64,000 nucleotides of DNA from Synechococcus sp. HJ21-Hayes (lineage in GTDB: Bacteria > Cyanobacteriota > Cyanobacteriia > PCC-6307 > Cyanobiaceae): NCBI RefSeq assembly GCF_024345835.1, contig NZ_JAGQBW010000008.1, positions 1 to 64,000 of the forward strand, written 5' to 3'. A model generated the notes under the pieces. It saw only the letters and a list, made by a program, of their open reading frames with translations, did no database searches and had not been told where the DNA came from. Each line of letters starts with the position of its first letter. Within the stretch, counting starts at the first letter, position 1. A program made the translations under genes and the position numbers. Below, one piece after another: positions 40,909-48,973 of this stretch.

Positions 40909-42027
40909 TCAGGCCAGGAAGCCCCCCCAAAGCTGCTCAGCCACCGGCCCCCTGGCGCAGATGGAGCGGCGGCGGTCGAACAGGACGGCCCCTACCGCCA
41001 TCCGCTCCTGTCCGTAGCGGGCCAGGTAGGCCTGGCTGCGCTGCTCCACGGCAGCAGCGATCCGGGCCCGCAACTGCTCGGCCGCAACAGGGTCCTGGGC
41101 GGCCAATCCAGCCAGAGCGGCCTCCACCGTGGGGGCGCCATGCAGGGCCTGAAGGCGCTCGAGCGGCAGCCCCTGCAGGGCCGCCAGCGCCGTGAGCACT
41201 TCGGCGCGGCCATCGGCCAGGTGGTGGTGGGTGTGGAAAATGCCGCCGGCCAGCTTGATCAACTTGCCCTGGTAGCCCAACAGCAGCAGCCGCCGCACCC
41301 CCTGCTCAGCGGCAGCCACCAGCAGCGGACCCAGCCAGTTACCCGCCTTGAGCAACAGCTCCGGCGCGAGTCCCAGCTGGGGTGCTAAGTCGAGGCCGTT
41401 CTCGCCGATCACCAGCACCAGCTGGTGGCGAAAGCCAGGAAGGTTGGCCCGTCGCTCCAACTCGGCGCGGGCCGCCGCCAGTTGATCCGGGGCGGCACTG
41501 CGCTGCACCTCAGCCTGGGTGCCGATCAGAGCCAGCCCATCCACCACGCCAAAGGCGGCATTGCTGGTGCGCTCCGCCAGGCGGCGGCCGGCGGGAAAAA
41601 TCAGGCGCAGGTGCAGGGCGCGGCCCTCGGGCAGTAGGGGCCGCAGGTTGCACTCCAGCAGCTCCCGCGCGAAGGCGGAGAGGCAGAGGCTGCGGGATTC
41701 GGCATGGACCCCCACGCCCTCGCCGGCCTCGAGCTGCAGCCACGGCTCACCAGCCACCAGCGGGCACCAGGAGGCCTCCACCCACACCACCAGGCCCCGG
41801 GTGAGGTCGAGGCCATCCCCGGGCTCGCAGCGGGCCACCGCCAGGGCTCGGCCGCTGTCCAGCGGCGCCGCGGCCACCACCGGCACCAGCACCACGCGGG
41901 GCTGCCTGATCTGGGGATCGAGCCAGAGGGGCTGCTCAGCCTCAAAGGCCTCCCCCCGCAACTGGGCCACCGCCGCCCGGGCCGCCGCCGCCACCCACAC
42001 GGGCAGGGTGTAGCCCTGGTCAGCCAT
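40909..42027 (-). CDS. cbiD: Cobalt-precorrin-5B C(1)-methyltransferase
   Basis: 372 aa, ATG start. It methylates C1 of cobalt-precorrin in the anaerobic (early cobalt) route to the corrin ring of pseudocobalamin. Signs: an N-terminal YTLPVWVAAAARAAVAQL, EGVGVHAESRSLCLSAFARE, LALIGTQAEVQ and the conserved LLLLGYQGKLIKLAGGIFHT block with the HTHHHLADGRAE stretch. It is upstream of guaA with a 72-bp gap on the same strand. Confidence 0.92.
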   Translation of the reverse strand: MADQGYTLPVWVAAAARAAVAQLRGEAFEAEQPLWLDPQIRQPRVVLVPVVAAAPLDSGRALAVARCEPGDGLDLTRGLVVWVEASWCPLVAGEPWLQLEAGEGVGVHAESRSLCLSAFARELLECNLRPLLPEGRALHLRLIFPAGRRLAERTSNAAFGVVDGLALIGTQAEVQRSAAPDQLAAARAELERRANLPGFRHQLVLVIGENGLDLAPQLGLAPELLLKAGNWLGPLLVAAAEQGVRRLLLLGYQGKLIKLAGGIFHTHHHLADGRAEVLTALAALQGLPLERLQALHGAPTVEAALAGLAAQDPVAAEQLRARIAAAVEQRSQAYLARYGQERMAVGAVLFDRRRSICARGPVAEQLWGGFLA

Positions 42028-42122
42028 GGCTGTCGCCTCGAAGCACCGTCACAGCTGGGACCAGAACACCGTTTTTTATGTTGGTCGATTGCGCCGCAGC
42101 GGCGACCGCCCGCCCCCTACCC

Positions 42123-43274
42123 ATGCAGGACAAACTCACCCTGATGATCCCCGGCCCCACCCCGGTGCCGGAAAGCGTCCTGCTGGCGATGAGCCGCCAC
42201 CCAATTGGCCACCGCAGCGCCGACTTCCAGAAGATCGTCAAGCGGACCACCGAGCAGCTGCAGTGGCTGCATCAGACCAGCAACGACGTGCTGGTGATCA
42301 CCGGCAGCGGCACCGCCGCCATGGAAGCCGGAATCATCAACGTGCTCAGCAAAGGCGACACGGTGCTCTGCGGCGACAACGGCAAGTTCGGCGAGCGCTG
42401 GGTGAAGGTGGCCCAGGCCTATGGCCTGAACGTGCAGGTGATCAAGGCCGAGTGGGGCCAACCCCTGGATCCGGAGGCCTTCCGCGCCGCCCTAGAGGCC
42501 GACACGGCCAAGGCGATCAAGGCCGTGATCCTCACCCACTCGGAAACCTCCACGGGCGTGATCAACGACCTGGAAACCATCGCCAGGCACGTGAAGGCCC
42601 ACGGCACGGCCCTCACCATCGCCGACTGCGTCACCAGCCTGGGCGCCTGCAGCGTGCCCATGGATGCCTGGGGCATCGACGTGATTGGCTCCGGCTCCCA
42701 GAAGGGCTACATGATGCCGCCGGGCCTGGCCTTCGTGGCCATGAGCGACCGGGCCTGGGCCGCCGCTGAGCGCTCTGACCTGCCGAAGTTCTATCTAGAT
42801 CTGGCCAAATACCGGAAATCTGCGAAGGCCGACAGCAACCCCTTCACCCCGGCTATCAATCTCTATTTCGCCCTCGAGGCGGCCCTGGAGATGATGCAGG
42901 CCGAAGGCCTGGAGGCGATCTTCGCCCGCCATGCCCGCCACCGCGCTGCGGCCCAGGCCGGCATGAAGGCCATGGGTCTGCCCCTCTACGCCGCCGAGGG
43001 CCATGGCAGCCCCGCGATCACCGCCGTGGCGCCCGACGGCATCGATGCGGAGGCCCTGCGCAAGGCGGTGAAGGAGCGCTTCGACATCCTCTTGGCCGGC
43101 GGCCAGGACCACCTCAAGGGCAAGGTGTTCCGCATCGGCCACCTGGGCTTCGTGTGCGATCGCGACGTACTCACCGCCGTGGCCGCCATCGAGGCCACCC
43201 TGCAGAACCTGGGGTTGCATAAGGGCACCATGGGAGCCGGCGTGGCCGCCTGCGCTGCCGCGCTGACGGCCTGA
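42123..43274 (+). CDS. Alanine/serine-glyoxylate aminotransferase (class V)
   Basis: 383 aa from the ATG at 42123; an in-frame ATG at 42078 adds 15 residues without support. It is a PLP-dependent class V aminotransferase: MIPGPTPVPESVLLAMSRHP, the ITGSGTAAMEAGI phosphate-binding segment near residue 60, the Asp in TIADCVTSLGA near residue 163, and the PLP Lys in GSGSQKGYMMPPG near residue 193. It consumes glyoxylate from photorespiration. Alanine- and serine-using forms cannot be told apart by eye. It is the last clear host gene before the integrated element. Confidence 0.93.
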   Translation: MQDKLTLMIPGPTPVPESVLLAMSRHPIGHRSADFQKIVKRTTEQLQWLHQTSNDVLVITGSGTAAMEAGIINVLSKGDTVLCGDNGKFGERWVKVAQAYGLNVQVIKAEWGQPLDPEAFRAALEADTAKAIKAVILTHSETSTGVINDLETIARHVKAHGTALTIADCVTSLGACSVPMDAWGIDVIGSGSQKGYMMPPGLAFVAMSDRAWAAAERSDLPKFYLDLAKYRKSAKADSNPFTPAINLYFALEAALEMMQAEGLEAIFARHARHRAAAQAGMKAMGLPLYAAEGHGSPAITAVAPDGIDAEALRKAVKERFDILLAGGQDHLKGKVFRIGHLGFVCDRDVLTAVAAIEATLQNLGLHKGTMGAGVAACAAALTA

Positions 43275-43287
43275 CCCCAACGGCCAT

Positions 43288-43325
43288 GGGCGTCCACCCC
43301 GCCGAGAGGTAGATCATGGACGCCC
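43288..43325 (+). terminator. Hairpin after the aminotransferase gene
   Basis: GGGCGTCCA (43288-43296) pairs with TGGACGCCC (43317-43325). It lies 14 bp past the stop of the class V aminotransferase. There is no T run, so it is a weak terminator candidate. Confidence 0.35.
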
Positions 43326-43375
43326 TTCCCGAACGACCCCGGACCTCGGGGCCAACCCAGCCATCGCTTCCTTGC

Positions 43376-43381
43376 TAGAGT
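43376..43381 (+). promoter_or_regulatory. Possible -10 box of the tRNA-Gly gene
   Basis: TAGAGT lies 9 nt before the mature tRNA 5' end, a normal distance for a stable-RNA promoter. No good -35 element is seen. Confidence 0.3.
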
Positions 43382-43389
43382 GATGCAAT

Positions 43390-43461
43390 GCGGGTGTAAT
43401 TCAGCGGTAGAATGTCAGCTTCCCAAGCTGAACGTCGCCGGTTCGAGCCCGGTCACCCGCT
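43390..43461 (+). tRNA. tRNA-Gly (anticodon CCC)
   Basis: A complete 72-nt cloverleaf: acceptor GCGGGTG pairs with CACCCGC (43454-43460) plus discriminator T at 43461. The D loop has AGCGGTAGA, the anticodon stem TCAGC/GCTGA frames the loop TTCCCAA, and the T arm has GGTTCGAGCCC. CCA is not encoded. The tyrosine recombinase gene starts 126 bp after the 3' end in the same direction, which makes this tRNA the likely attachment site of the element. Confidence 0.97.
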
Positions 43462-43489
43462 TGTAGTCCAGGACTGAGAAATCCTCAGA

Positions 43490-43512
43490 AAAGCCAGTCT
43501 GGCACTGGCTTT
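43490..43512 (+). terminator. Hairpin downstream of tRNA-Gly
   Basis: AAAGCCAGT (43490-43498) pairs with ACTGGCTTT (43504-43512) around a 5-nt loop, with a short T run built into the stem end. It is a plausible end of the tRNA transcript, now supplied by the element's DNA. Confidence 0.45.
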
Positions 43513-43564
43513 AGGGCTGCCAGCGGCTGACTGCTCCTGACAGGCCGTGCCAGGCTGTAGGGCC

Positions 43565-43588
43565 GACCTTCTCACAGACCTTCTCACA
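43565..43588 (+). repeat. 12-bp tandem direct repeat at the integrase start
   Basis: GACCTTCTCACA occurs twice back to back (43565-43576 and 43577-43588); the final A is the first base of the integrase ATG. Its place between the tRNA and the integrase suits arm-type recombinase binding sites or an autoregulatory operator. Confidence 0.75.
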
Positions 43589-44832
43589 TGGCTGAGGCAG
43601 CCCCCTGGGAGATCGCCATCCGCGTCGAGACGGCTCATGCCCTGTCCCGCAAGGGATGTCCGAGGGGTTGGGCCCTCACAGAGCACCGAGGCTTCGCCAG
43701 GCTCAACATCACCGCCAAAGCGGGCGGCGGCAAGCGGCGTCAGTTACAACTTCCAATCCCCTGGCACTTCGATCACGCCAAGAAGATTGGCGAGGCGGTT
43801 TGCAAGATCTATGACGACTTCAACAGCGGAATAGAGCCAGAACTATCGGTAAAGACGATCACTAATACATCAGCAGAGGAGCTAGGTGCCGGGGCTACTA
43901 TCAACCAAAAGGCCAGTCTTGAGCATCAGATAGACTGGAATAGGTTGATCGGACGCTATCGCGAGTACAAAATCCGCAGCGGCGAAATCAAGGACTCGAC
44001 CTGGACCAGGGTGCATCGGCACCACATGAAGCTGGTTCTGGAAGCCTTCGCCACCCGTCAGCCACCCCGAAGCGCCACCCAGCTGCTGGATCGGCTCACC
44101 CTTCACTGGGCGGACAAGCCCGGTGGGCGGACCAGGCAGATTCAGATGCAGGCCACCTCGGCCCTGCTCCGCTGGGCGGTGGCCCAGGGCCAGCTCCCGG
44201 CAGCCAACTGGGAGCCACCAACCGACCTGAGCCCCTTCGTGGGGCGGTCACGCTCCGCGAAAGCAGTCACCACCCCCCTGGAGGTGGGTCACATCCTGGC
44301 TTTGGTGCGGGCTTTACCCGACCCGCGTTGGCGACTGGCCTTCCAGCTGATGGCCGCCTACGGACTACGCCCCGAGGAGCTCCAGCACCTGCAGCTACGC
44401 GATGGGCGCCTGTGGTGCACCTATGAAAAGGTGGCCTCCCGCGGCAAGACCAAACCTCGCACCCTGCGGCTGCTGCCCTGTGATGACTGGGCAGCCGACT
44501 GGAAGCTGGCCGAGCAGTTCTGCCCTGGCGATCTCCCACCGATGCGTTCTGGCTTCTGCGGCAATGACATCAGGCAGTACCTGCACCGACGCCCCCTCTG
44601 GAACAAGCTCCGGCAGGAGTACGAAGCCAAGGGCGAGAAGCTCGTGCCCTACTCCTGCCGGCACGGCTACGCCCACCGGGCCCACGTGATCTGCGACCTG
44701 CCGCCCAAGGTGGTGGCCGTGGCGATGGGCCACAGCGTGCAGACCCACCTCGCGGCCTACAGCCGCTGGTGCGGGGATGACGTGGTGGATGATGCTTTTG
44801 AAAAATCGGCCCTACGAATGAGAAGATCTTGA
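43588..44832 (+). CDS. Tyrosine recombinase / integrase of the element
   Basis: 414 aa, ATG start. An N-terminal arm/core-binding region of about 225 residues precedes a catalytic domain with the first Arg in AAYGLRPEELQHLQL (about residue 260), a Lys-bearing beta hairpin (YEKVASRGKTKPRTL), the His-x-x-Arg region in YSCRHGYAHRAHV (about 355-361) and the Tyr nucleophile in HLAAYSRWCG (about 391), preceded by AMGHS. It integrates and excises the element at the tRNA-Gly end. Codon use here is slightly less GC-biased than in host genes. It converges on the unknown gene at 44840. Confidence 0.9.
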   Translation: MAEAAPWEIAIRVETAHALSRKGCPRGWALTEHRGFARLNITAKAGGGKRRQLQLPIPWHFDHAKKIGEAVCKIYDDFNSGIEPELSVKTITNTSAEELGAGATINQKASLEHQIDWNRLIGRYREYKIRSGEIKDSTWTRVHRHHMKLVLEAFATRQPPRSATQLLDRLTLHWADKPGGRTRQIQMQATSALLRWAVAQGQLPAANWEPPTDLSPFVGRSRSAKAVTTPLEVGHILALVRALPDPRWRLAFQLMAAYGLRPEELQHLQLRDGRLWCTYEKVASRGKTKPRTLRLLPCDDWAADWKLAEQFCPGDLPPMRSGFCGNDIRQYLHRRPLWNKLRQEYEAKGEKLVPYSCRHGYAHRAHVICDLPPKVVAVAMGHSVQTHLAAYSRWCGDDVVDDAFEKSALRMRRS

Positions 44833-44839
44833 TCGGAGA

Positions 44840-45310
44840 TCAGAAGGCATTCTCTTGTGGCGCACGAGAAAAACGCCAATACCGTGACTTGCCCAATCGA
44901 ACACCTTCTAATCTGCCCGATCCCTGACCGAGGGGATCTACGTCTGAACAGCCATAATAGACATCATAGACATAGGAGTATTCTATAATGACCCGCCCGG
45001 ACTCAACTGCCAGATCCTCCAGTTGCAAGTCATCTGGATCTACATTGACGTCCTGCCCAGAGATATCCTCGTCGAATGACAGGTAGTCGAATAGCTCTCT
45101 TCTAAGTCGAAGTCTGAAGTAATGACTCAGTCCGTCCCCGCCAGGATTCTTGATTGTGCTCAAGCGTGGGATTTCAAGATCTAAATATGCCGGTTCCTGA
45201 CTTCCATCTAATGAATACATTTTGTGCCAGCCTGAGACGCAAGATTCCAGGTCCGGATTGTAGGTCTTACAGGTTTCTGCGGCTCCAGCCGGTGATGGTG
45301 GCCTCCACAT
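44840..45310 (-). CDS. Unknown A/T-richer gene beside the integrase
   Basis: 156 aa as drawn from the ATG at 45308-45310, which overlaps the upstream gene by 44 bp; an ATG at 45217 would avoid the overlap and give 125 aa. The DNA is clearly richer in A/T than the rest of the window. The protein is acidic, with a Tyr-rich segment (VIIEYSYVYDVYYGCSDVD) and three or more Cys. I recognise no domain. The position next to the integrase and the odd composition suggest cargo acquired by the element. Confidence 0.6.
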   Translation of the reverse strand: MWRPPSPAGAAETCKTYNPDLESCVSGWHKMYSLDGSQEPAYLDLEIPRLSTIKNPGGDGLSHYFRLRLRRELFDYLSFDEDISGQDVNVDPDDLQLEDLAVESGRVIIEYSYVYDVYYGCSDVDPLGQGSGRLEGVRLGKSRYWRFSRAPQENAF

Positions 45311-45506
45311 TCTCCAGGTGCCACTGAAGCGGCCCCCGGCCCTGGGTACAGCCCCAGCGGCGGTAGTGCTTGCCGGGCTGGAGCACCCCCCGCAGCCTTA
45401 GCTGGCGGAGGGTTTCACGGCTCATGCACAGCGCTGTGCAGGCTTCTGCAGTCGTCACCCAGACCCTCTGACGACCGGATGTTGCTGGTGCGGACTGACT
45501 CTCCAT
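45267..45506 (-). CDS. Small HTH protein, excisionase- or AlpA-like
   Basis: 79 aa; the ATG overlaps the stop of the Bro-N gene (TGATG at 45504-45508). Residues 14-45 (VTTAEACTALCMSRETLRQL, then RLRGVLQPGKHYRRW) look like a winged or MerR-type DNA-binding helix-turn-helix, as in phage excisionases and AlpA-like regulators of integrase genes. Its place at the end of the early operon, near the integrase, supports an excision role. This is an inference from size, motif and context. Confidence 0.6.
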   Translation of the reverse strand: MESQSAPATSGRQRVWVTTAEACTALCMSRETLRQLRLRGVLQPGKHYRRWGCTQGRGPLQWHLENVEATITGWSRRNL

Positions 45507-46276
45507 CAGCTCAGGTCCCGCAAGAGGTCAACCACGGCGGGATTCCAGAGAATCTGGTAACCGCTGTGTCCATGGCGGCAGTAGGGCATGGCTTCGGCCC
45601 ACTCGTGACCCCGCTTCGTCAGCTCCCACTCGTCGCGAGCATTGCGGGTCTGCAACCCGCATGCCGCCAGGTGCTGGTTCATCACCCGGGCCGACATGCC
45701 CACCTTCCGACCCAGCTGAGTGGCATTCAGCGAACAGATGGGCTCTTCTGCAGCCGGCAAGGCACGGCGCAGGGTCTCCACCGCCAGGCCGGTGTTTTCC
45801 TGGATGCAGTTGAGGGTGGCAGCCATGGCGATCCCTGCCTTCACGCCGGGGAGCCGTGCGATGGCTTGACCGATCAGGAGAAGAGCACCAACGCCGTCTT
45901 GCTTCTCTGAGGGCAACGGTGCCGGAGCAGGGACGGTACCCGGCACGGCGTAGCTCCCTGTTCGACGGATTGCCGGAAGCACTTCGTGAGTCACCCAGCG
46001 CTTGAACCGGTGTGCCTCCTTTTTGCGACTGCCCAGAACCAGGTTGTACATCCCTGGCTCATTCACGATCGTCATGACCTGTTCGCCACCAGGGGTGTGA
46101 ATTGAACTCACACCCTTCTCGTCGCCATCAAGCCGCTCCAAGGCCTTGCGGTCGAGGGCGAGTGAGGCAAGCAGATCAGCTGCCACGAACCAAGGATCAC
46201 CCAGCTCATCGCTGATGACCCGGATCTGGCGGCCCTCGTACTCAAAGGGCACTAGGGAAGACGTGTTGTTGTTCAT
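45506..46276 (-). CDS. Phage antirepressor-like protein (Bro-N domain)
   Basis: 256 aa from the ATG at 46274-46276. The first 110 residues follow the Bro-N pattern: VPFEYEGRQIRVISDELGDP, WFVAADLLASLAL, GVSSIHTPGGEQVMTIVNEP and GMYNLVLGSRKKEAHRFKRW followed by VTHEVLPAIRRTGSY. The C-terminal part (NATQLGRKVGMSARVMNQHL, TKRGHEWAEAMPYCRHGHSG) resembles the DNA-binding domain of phage antirepressors such as KilAC. Such proteins relieve repression when a phage is induced. The start overlaps the end of the upstream 97-aa gene (ATGA). Confidence 0.88.
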   Translation of the reverse strand: MNNNTSSLVPFEYEGRQIRVISDELGDPWFVAADLLASLALDRKALERLDGDEKGVSSIHTPGGEQVMTIVNEPGMYNLVLGSRKKEAHRFKRWVTHEVLPAIRRTGSYAVPGTVPAPAPLPSEKQDGVGALLLIGQAIARLPGVKAGIAMAATLNCIQENTGLAVETLRRALPAAEEPICSLNATQLGRKVGMSARVMNQHLAACGLQTRNARDEWELTKRGHEWAEAMPYCRHGHSGYQILWNPAVVDLLRDLS

Positions 46277-46566
46277 CGGTCTGAAATCGGTGAGGCGGTG
46301 ACAGGCCCGTTGATGGCCGAGCTGGGATCGGGTTCGGGGCGGAAGTGGTTGGTGACGGTGGCCGATGACAACCGCGGCGGCACGGGCCCAGCGATCACCA
46401 GCAGCAGGGTGCTGAGCTGAAACACCAACCCCAGCAAGACCAGCAGGCGCAAGTTGGCGATGCTGCTGGCCGTGACCGTGACGACTGGCCGGCGGCTCCG
46501 GCAGAAGGCAGGCAATTGGGGACGGGGCCCGGCGGCCCCGTTGCTGCGCACGTGTGGCGAGGCCAT
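46273..46566 (-). CDS. Small single-TM protein in the early operon
   Basis: 97 aa, ATG start sharing one base with the stop of the SSB-like gene (TGATG). A hydrophobic segment spans about residues 39-60 (NLRLLVLLGLVFQLSTLLLV), with polar Pro/Ser-rich flanks. Both ends overlap neighbouring genes, so it is translated as part of the block. I recognise no family. Confidence 0.55.
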   Translation of the reverse strand: MASPHVRSNGAAGPRPQLPAFCRSRRPVVTVTASSIANLRLLVLLGLVFQLSTLLLVIAGPVPPRLSSATVTNHFRPEPDPSSAINGPVTASPISDR

Positions 46567-47159
46567 CAGAAGGGGGCCTCGTCATCGTCATCAACGGCCC
46601 AACCTGTAGTGCTTGCGGTCTCCGTGGCACTACCGGTGGTGTAGCCATCGAGCTCATCGAAACCATCGGTGGGGTCGACCTGCTCGTAGGGCACGAACTC
46701 GACGACCTGAACGGCACGTGGCTGGAAGGTCATGCCGCAGCCGTTCTCCCCGTCCCAGTCGTAAATATCGAAGGCGACGATCACCTTGGAGCCGTTGCCG
46801 ATGGCGGCCCCATCCCAGGGCTGCTTTTTGGCATCGACGATGCGGGGACCCTCAGAGAGGGAGCCATCGCGCCTCTGGAACTGCGGCACCTTGAAGCGCA
46901 CCACCGTGATCTCGCTGGGCTTCTCCTTGTCGGGCTTCCAGGGGAAGCCCTTCTCGGCCCGTCGCTTGCGGCTGCCATGCAGGGCGATGAACTGGTCTTC
47001 CATCGCCAGCAGGAAGGACTGGGCCTTCTCATTGCTGTTGGGAAGCAGCAGATCGGCGGTCCAGGCCTTGGGTTTGCTCTTGTCGAGCTGGTGCCTTGGG
47101 GTGATCAGGTGGGCCCAGCGCACTTCGGCGAGGGGCGTGCGGAAGATGTCCTTAGCCAT
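46566..47159 (-). CDS. Phage single-stranded DNA-binding protein (gp2.5/DUF2815-like)
   Basis: 197 aa from the ATG at 47157-47159. The segments IFRTPLAEVRWAHLITPRHQ, AWTADLLLPNSNEKAQSFLL, GPRIVDAKKQPWDGAAIGNG and SKVIVAFDIYDWD resemble the OB-fold ssDNA-binding proteins of podoviruses. The very acidic C-terminus ending DDDDEAPF, with a terminal Phe, is the classic SSB tail used to recruit replication partners. Overlaps the RHH gene upstream by 8 bp. Confidence 0.8.
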   Translation of the reverse strand: MAKDIFRTPLAEVRWAHLITPRHQLDKSKPKAWTADLLLPNSNEKAQSFLLAMEDQFIALHGSRKRRAEKGFPWKPDKEKPSEITVVRFKVPQFQRRDGSLSEGPRIVDAKKQPWDGAAIGNGSKVIVAFDIYDWDGENGCGMTFQPRAVQVVEFVPYEQVDPTDGFDELDGYTTGSATETASTTGWAVDDDDEAPF

Positions 47160-47388
47160 GGGTTGAATCGGGGTAAACGGAGGAAATGGGCTGTTGATCG
47201 AACGGGGGAAGGGGCGGCAGGCCAAAGCGCTCGCGCAGCAGGTGATGCACCGCTCCGCTGGCCGAGAGGTTGTGGCGCTCCATCACTTCCCGGACTCGCA
47301 GGTAGACGTCGGTGCGCACCTGGGTCTGGATGAAGTGGCGGCCGGCCACCGAGCGGGGCTGCTCGCCGTAGCGACGAAGGCCTTTCAT
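47152..47388 (-). CDS. Ribbon-helix-helix-like small protein
   Basis: 78 aa from the ATG at 47386-47388, which overlaps the stop of the upstream gene (ATGA). The central part (QTQVRTDVYLRVREVMERHN, then LSASGAVHHLLRERFG) has the strand-helix-helix pattern of RHH DNA-binding proteins. A regulatory role in the early operon is inferred. Confidence 0.55.
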   Translation of the reverse strand: MKGLRRYGEQPRSVAGRHFIQTQVRTDVYLRVREVMERHNLSASGAVHHLLRERFGLPPLPPFDQQPISSVYPDSTHG

Positions 47389-48110
47389 GGCTCCACCGGC
47401 GCCGCGGCGCCATCGAGGCCTTGTTCTTCGCACTCCTCCAGGAAGTGATCGATGAAGGCGGCGTGCTGGTGCTGGGTGATGCGATCGCCGATGGAGCGGG
47501 CATTGCGTGGCACCTGGAAGTGCTCGCGGAAGGCCTTGGTCAACGCCTGACGCCCGGCCTGGGGCAGGGCGAGGATTCGCTGGTGGGTGGCCTCGATCTC
47601 CTGGGGCGTGAGCGGCTCCAGTGCGACATCAAGGTCCGCAGGATGACCCGGCTCCTCCTGCGGAGCAGGGGAGGGCTGAGCCGATTCGTCATTGACAACG
47701 TCATCCACGAGCTCGGCCTGCTCTTTCGTCTCAGCCTCTACAGGCCGAGCCTGTTTGGCCAAGGGGATGCCCAGCAGCATGGCCAACATCCAGCCGGCGG
47801 CCTGCGGCAAGTCGTCGACCTCGTCGGCCCACTCCTCGCTGGTGACCTCAGCACCGCCAGCGTGCATCACGGTGACCCGCAGCTTGTTGCGTCCGCGGAC
47901 GTCAACCAGCTGGGCGGAGAAAGCAATGCCGGAGGCGAAAGCCGGCCTGGCTGCTTCGACCACGGCAGCCAGATCAAGGGATGGAACGGCCTGCACCTGT
48001 TCCTGGAAGGAGGCCAGGGCGGCCGTGAGCGCGCGCTCAGCGCTGCCCTTTTCCTCGAGCAGTTCAAGAGCGTCGGTTGGCACGCCTGCGCGTGCGGGGG
48101 ATTGCGTCAT
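47385..48110 (-). CDS. Unknown protein of the element's replication operon
   Basis: 241 aa, ATG start. The first 105 residues look globular (SAQLVDVRGRNKLRVTVMHA, then SEEWADEVDDLPQAAGWMLA), followed by an acidic Pro-rich linker. The C-terminal helical region is DRITQHQHAAFIDHFLEECE. Its position before an SSB-like protein and near a VRR-NUC nuclease and helicase fits a recombination or annealing accessory factor, but no motif proves it. Its promoter region carries a GCTAGC-centred site at 48149-48163. Confidence 0.6.
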   Translation of the reverse strand: MTQSPARAGVPTDALELLEEKGSAERALTAALASFQEQVQAVPSLDLAAVVEAARPAFASGIAFSAQLVDVRGRNKLRVTVMHAGGAEVTSEEWADEVDDLPQAAGWMLAMLLGIPLAKQARPVEAETKEQAELVDDVVNDESAQPSPAPQEEPGHPADLDVALEPLTPQEIEATHQRILALPQAGRQALTKAFREHFQVPRNARSIGDRITQHQHAAFIDHFLEECEEQGLDGAAAPVEP

Positions 48111-48148
48111 GGCAACTGAGAGGCGGGCTTGTGCCCGCTGGCCTGAGC

Positions 48149-48163
48149 TTAGCGGCTAGCTAA
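48149..48163. promoter_or_regulatory. Candidate operator with GCTAGC core
   Basis: TTAGC (48149-48153) and GCTAA (48159-48163) form a small palindrome around GGCTA. The 10-mer AGCGGCTAGC (48151-48160) recurs in reverse complement at 51536-51545, upstream of the helicase operon. Confidence 0.35.
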
Positions 48164-48234
48164 CGCAAGGCGCAACCCTTGACCGCCCTCGGAATCGTCC
48201 GGGGTTGGCTTGGGCCTCTGCTGTGGCGGGTCCG

Positions 48235-48930
48235 CTAGGCGGCCAGGTCTCTCTGCTCCCAGGCGTTGATCCACTGTTCGGGCAGGAACTCCTCGCCATC
48301 CACCCAGAGTTGAGCCAGCTCTACCGAGCTGTAGTCGTCGATGGCCAGCACTTCCGAGAAACGCTTCTGGTGCTCCTTCGGTGCACTCTTGACCAGCTGC
48401 TCCAGGGTCTGGGTGACGTCGAGCCCGCCTTCCTTGATCACGCGGCGCACGTGCTGGCGCCATTTCTGACAGATCTCCTCGGCCCGCTTGGATGTCAGGG
48501 TCGGCGCGGGCGCTGCTTGAAAGGCCCTGGGCACCGGCACATAGCCGATGTAGCAGCTCCAGAAATCGACGGCATCCCAGAGCTTGTCGTCTTCGCCCCG
48601 CAGGGGCTCCGCATCCTTCAGCTGGTCCTTCAACCGCTGGGACTTGACCGGTCCCCAATCCTTCTCCGCCAGGCGACGGTTGAGCTCCTCGAGCTGGAAG
48701 AAGGCCTTCTGGCGCAGCTCACCGGCCTTGCCCTGCTCGATCACCGAGAGGTTGCCGTAGGAGATCACCTCAAACTCGGCCTCCGTGCCCCATTCGCAGG
48801 CGGTGTACTGGGTCCAGCCGTTACGGCGCCGCCAGTTGAGCAGCATCTTCCCGAAGGCTCTGCGGGACTCGTCCTGCCAGTCCAGGACGGCCTGGTAGGT
48901 GCGCTTGACGAGCTTCTTTGCTTGTGCCAT
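48235..48930 (-). CDS. Cro/CI-like transcriptional regulator of the element
   Basis: 231 aa, ATG start. The N-terminal 70 residues (FGKMLLNWRRRNGWTQYTAC, then ISYGNLSVIEQGKAGELRQK) fit an XRE-type HTH in which the WTQ and SVIEQGK segments flank the recognition helix. The rest is helical with no peptidase motif, so it is not a LexA-type self-cleaving repressor. It probably controls the lysogenic/induced switch. Upstream are two CAATCCT repeats spaced by one helical turn and a GCTAGC site, candidates for autoregulation. Confidence 0.7.
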   Translation of the reverse strand: MAQAKKLVKRTYQAVLDWQDESRRAFGKMLLNWRRRNGWTQYTACEWGTEAEFEVISYGNLSVIEQGKAGELRQKAFFQLEELNRRLAEKDWGPVKSQRLKDQLKDAEPLRGEDDKLWDAVDFWSCYIGYVPVPRAFQAAPAPTLTSKRAEEICQKWRQHVRRVIKEGGLDVTQTLEQLVKSAPKEHQKRFSEVLAIDDYSSVELAQLWVDGEEFLPEQWINAWEQRDLAA

Positions 48931-48934
48931 AGCC

Positions 48935-48967
48935 CAATCCTACGCAATCCTTGGCACTGCTAGCCAT
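48935..48967. promoter_or_regulatory. Candidate operator cluster before the regulator gene
   Basis: CAATCCT occurs at 48935-48941 and 48945-48951, exactly 10 bp apart, and TGCTAGCCAT follows at 48958-48967. The same two words recur together at 55515-55529 (ATGGCTAGCA, then CAATCCT). Confidence 0.4.
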
Positions 48968-48973
48968 AGCTTG

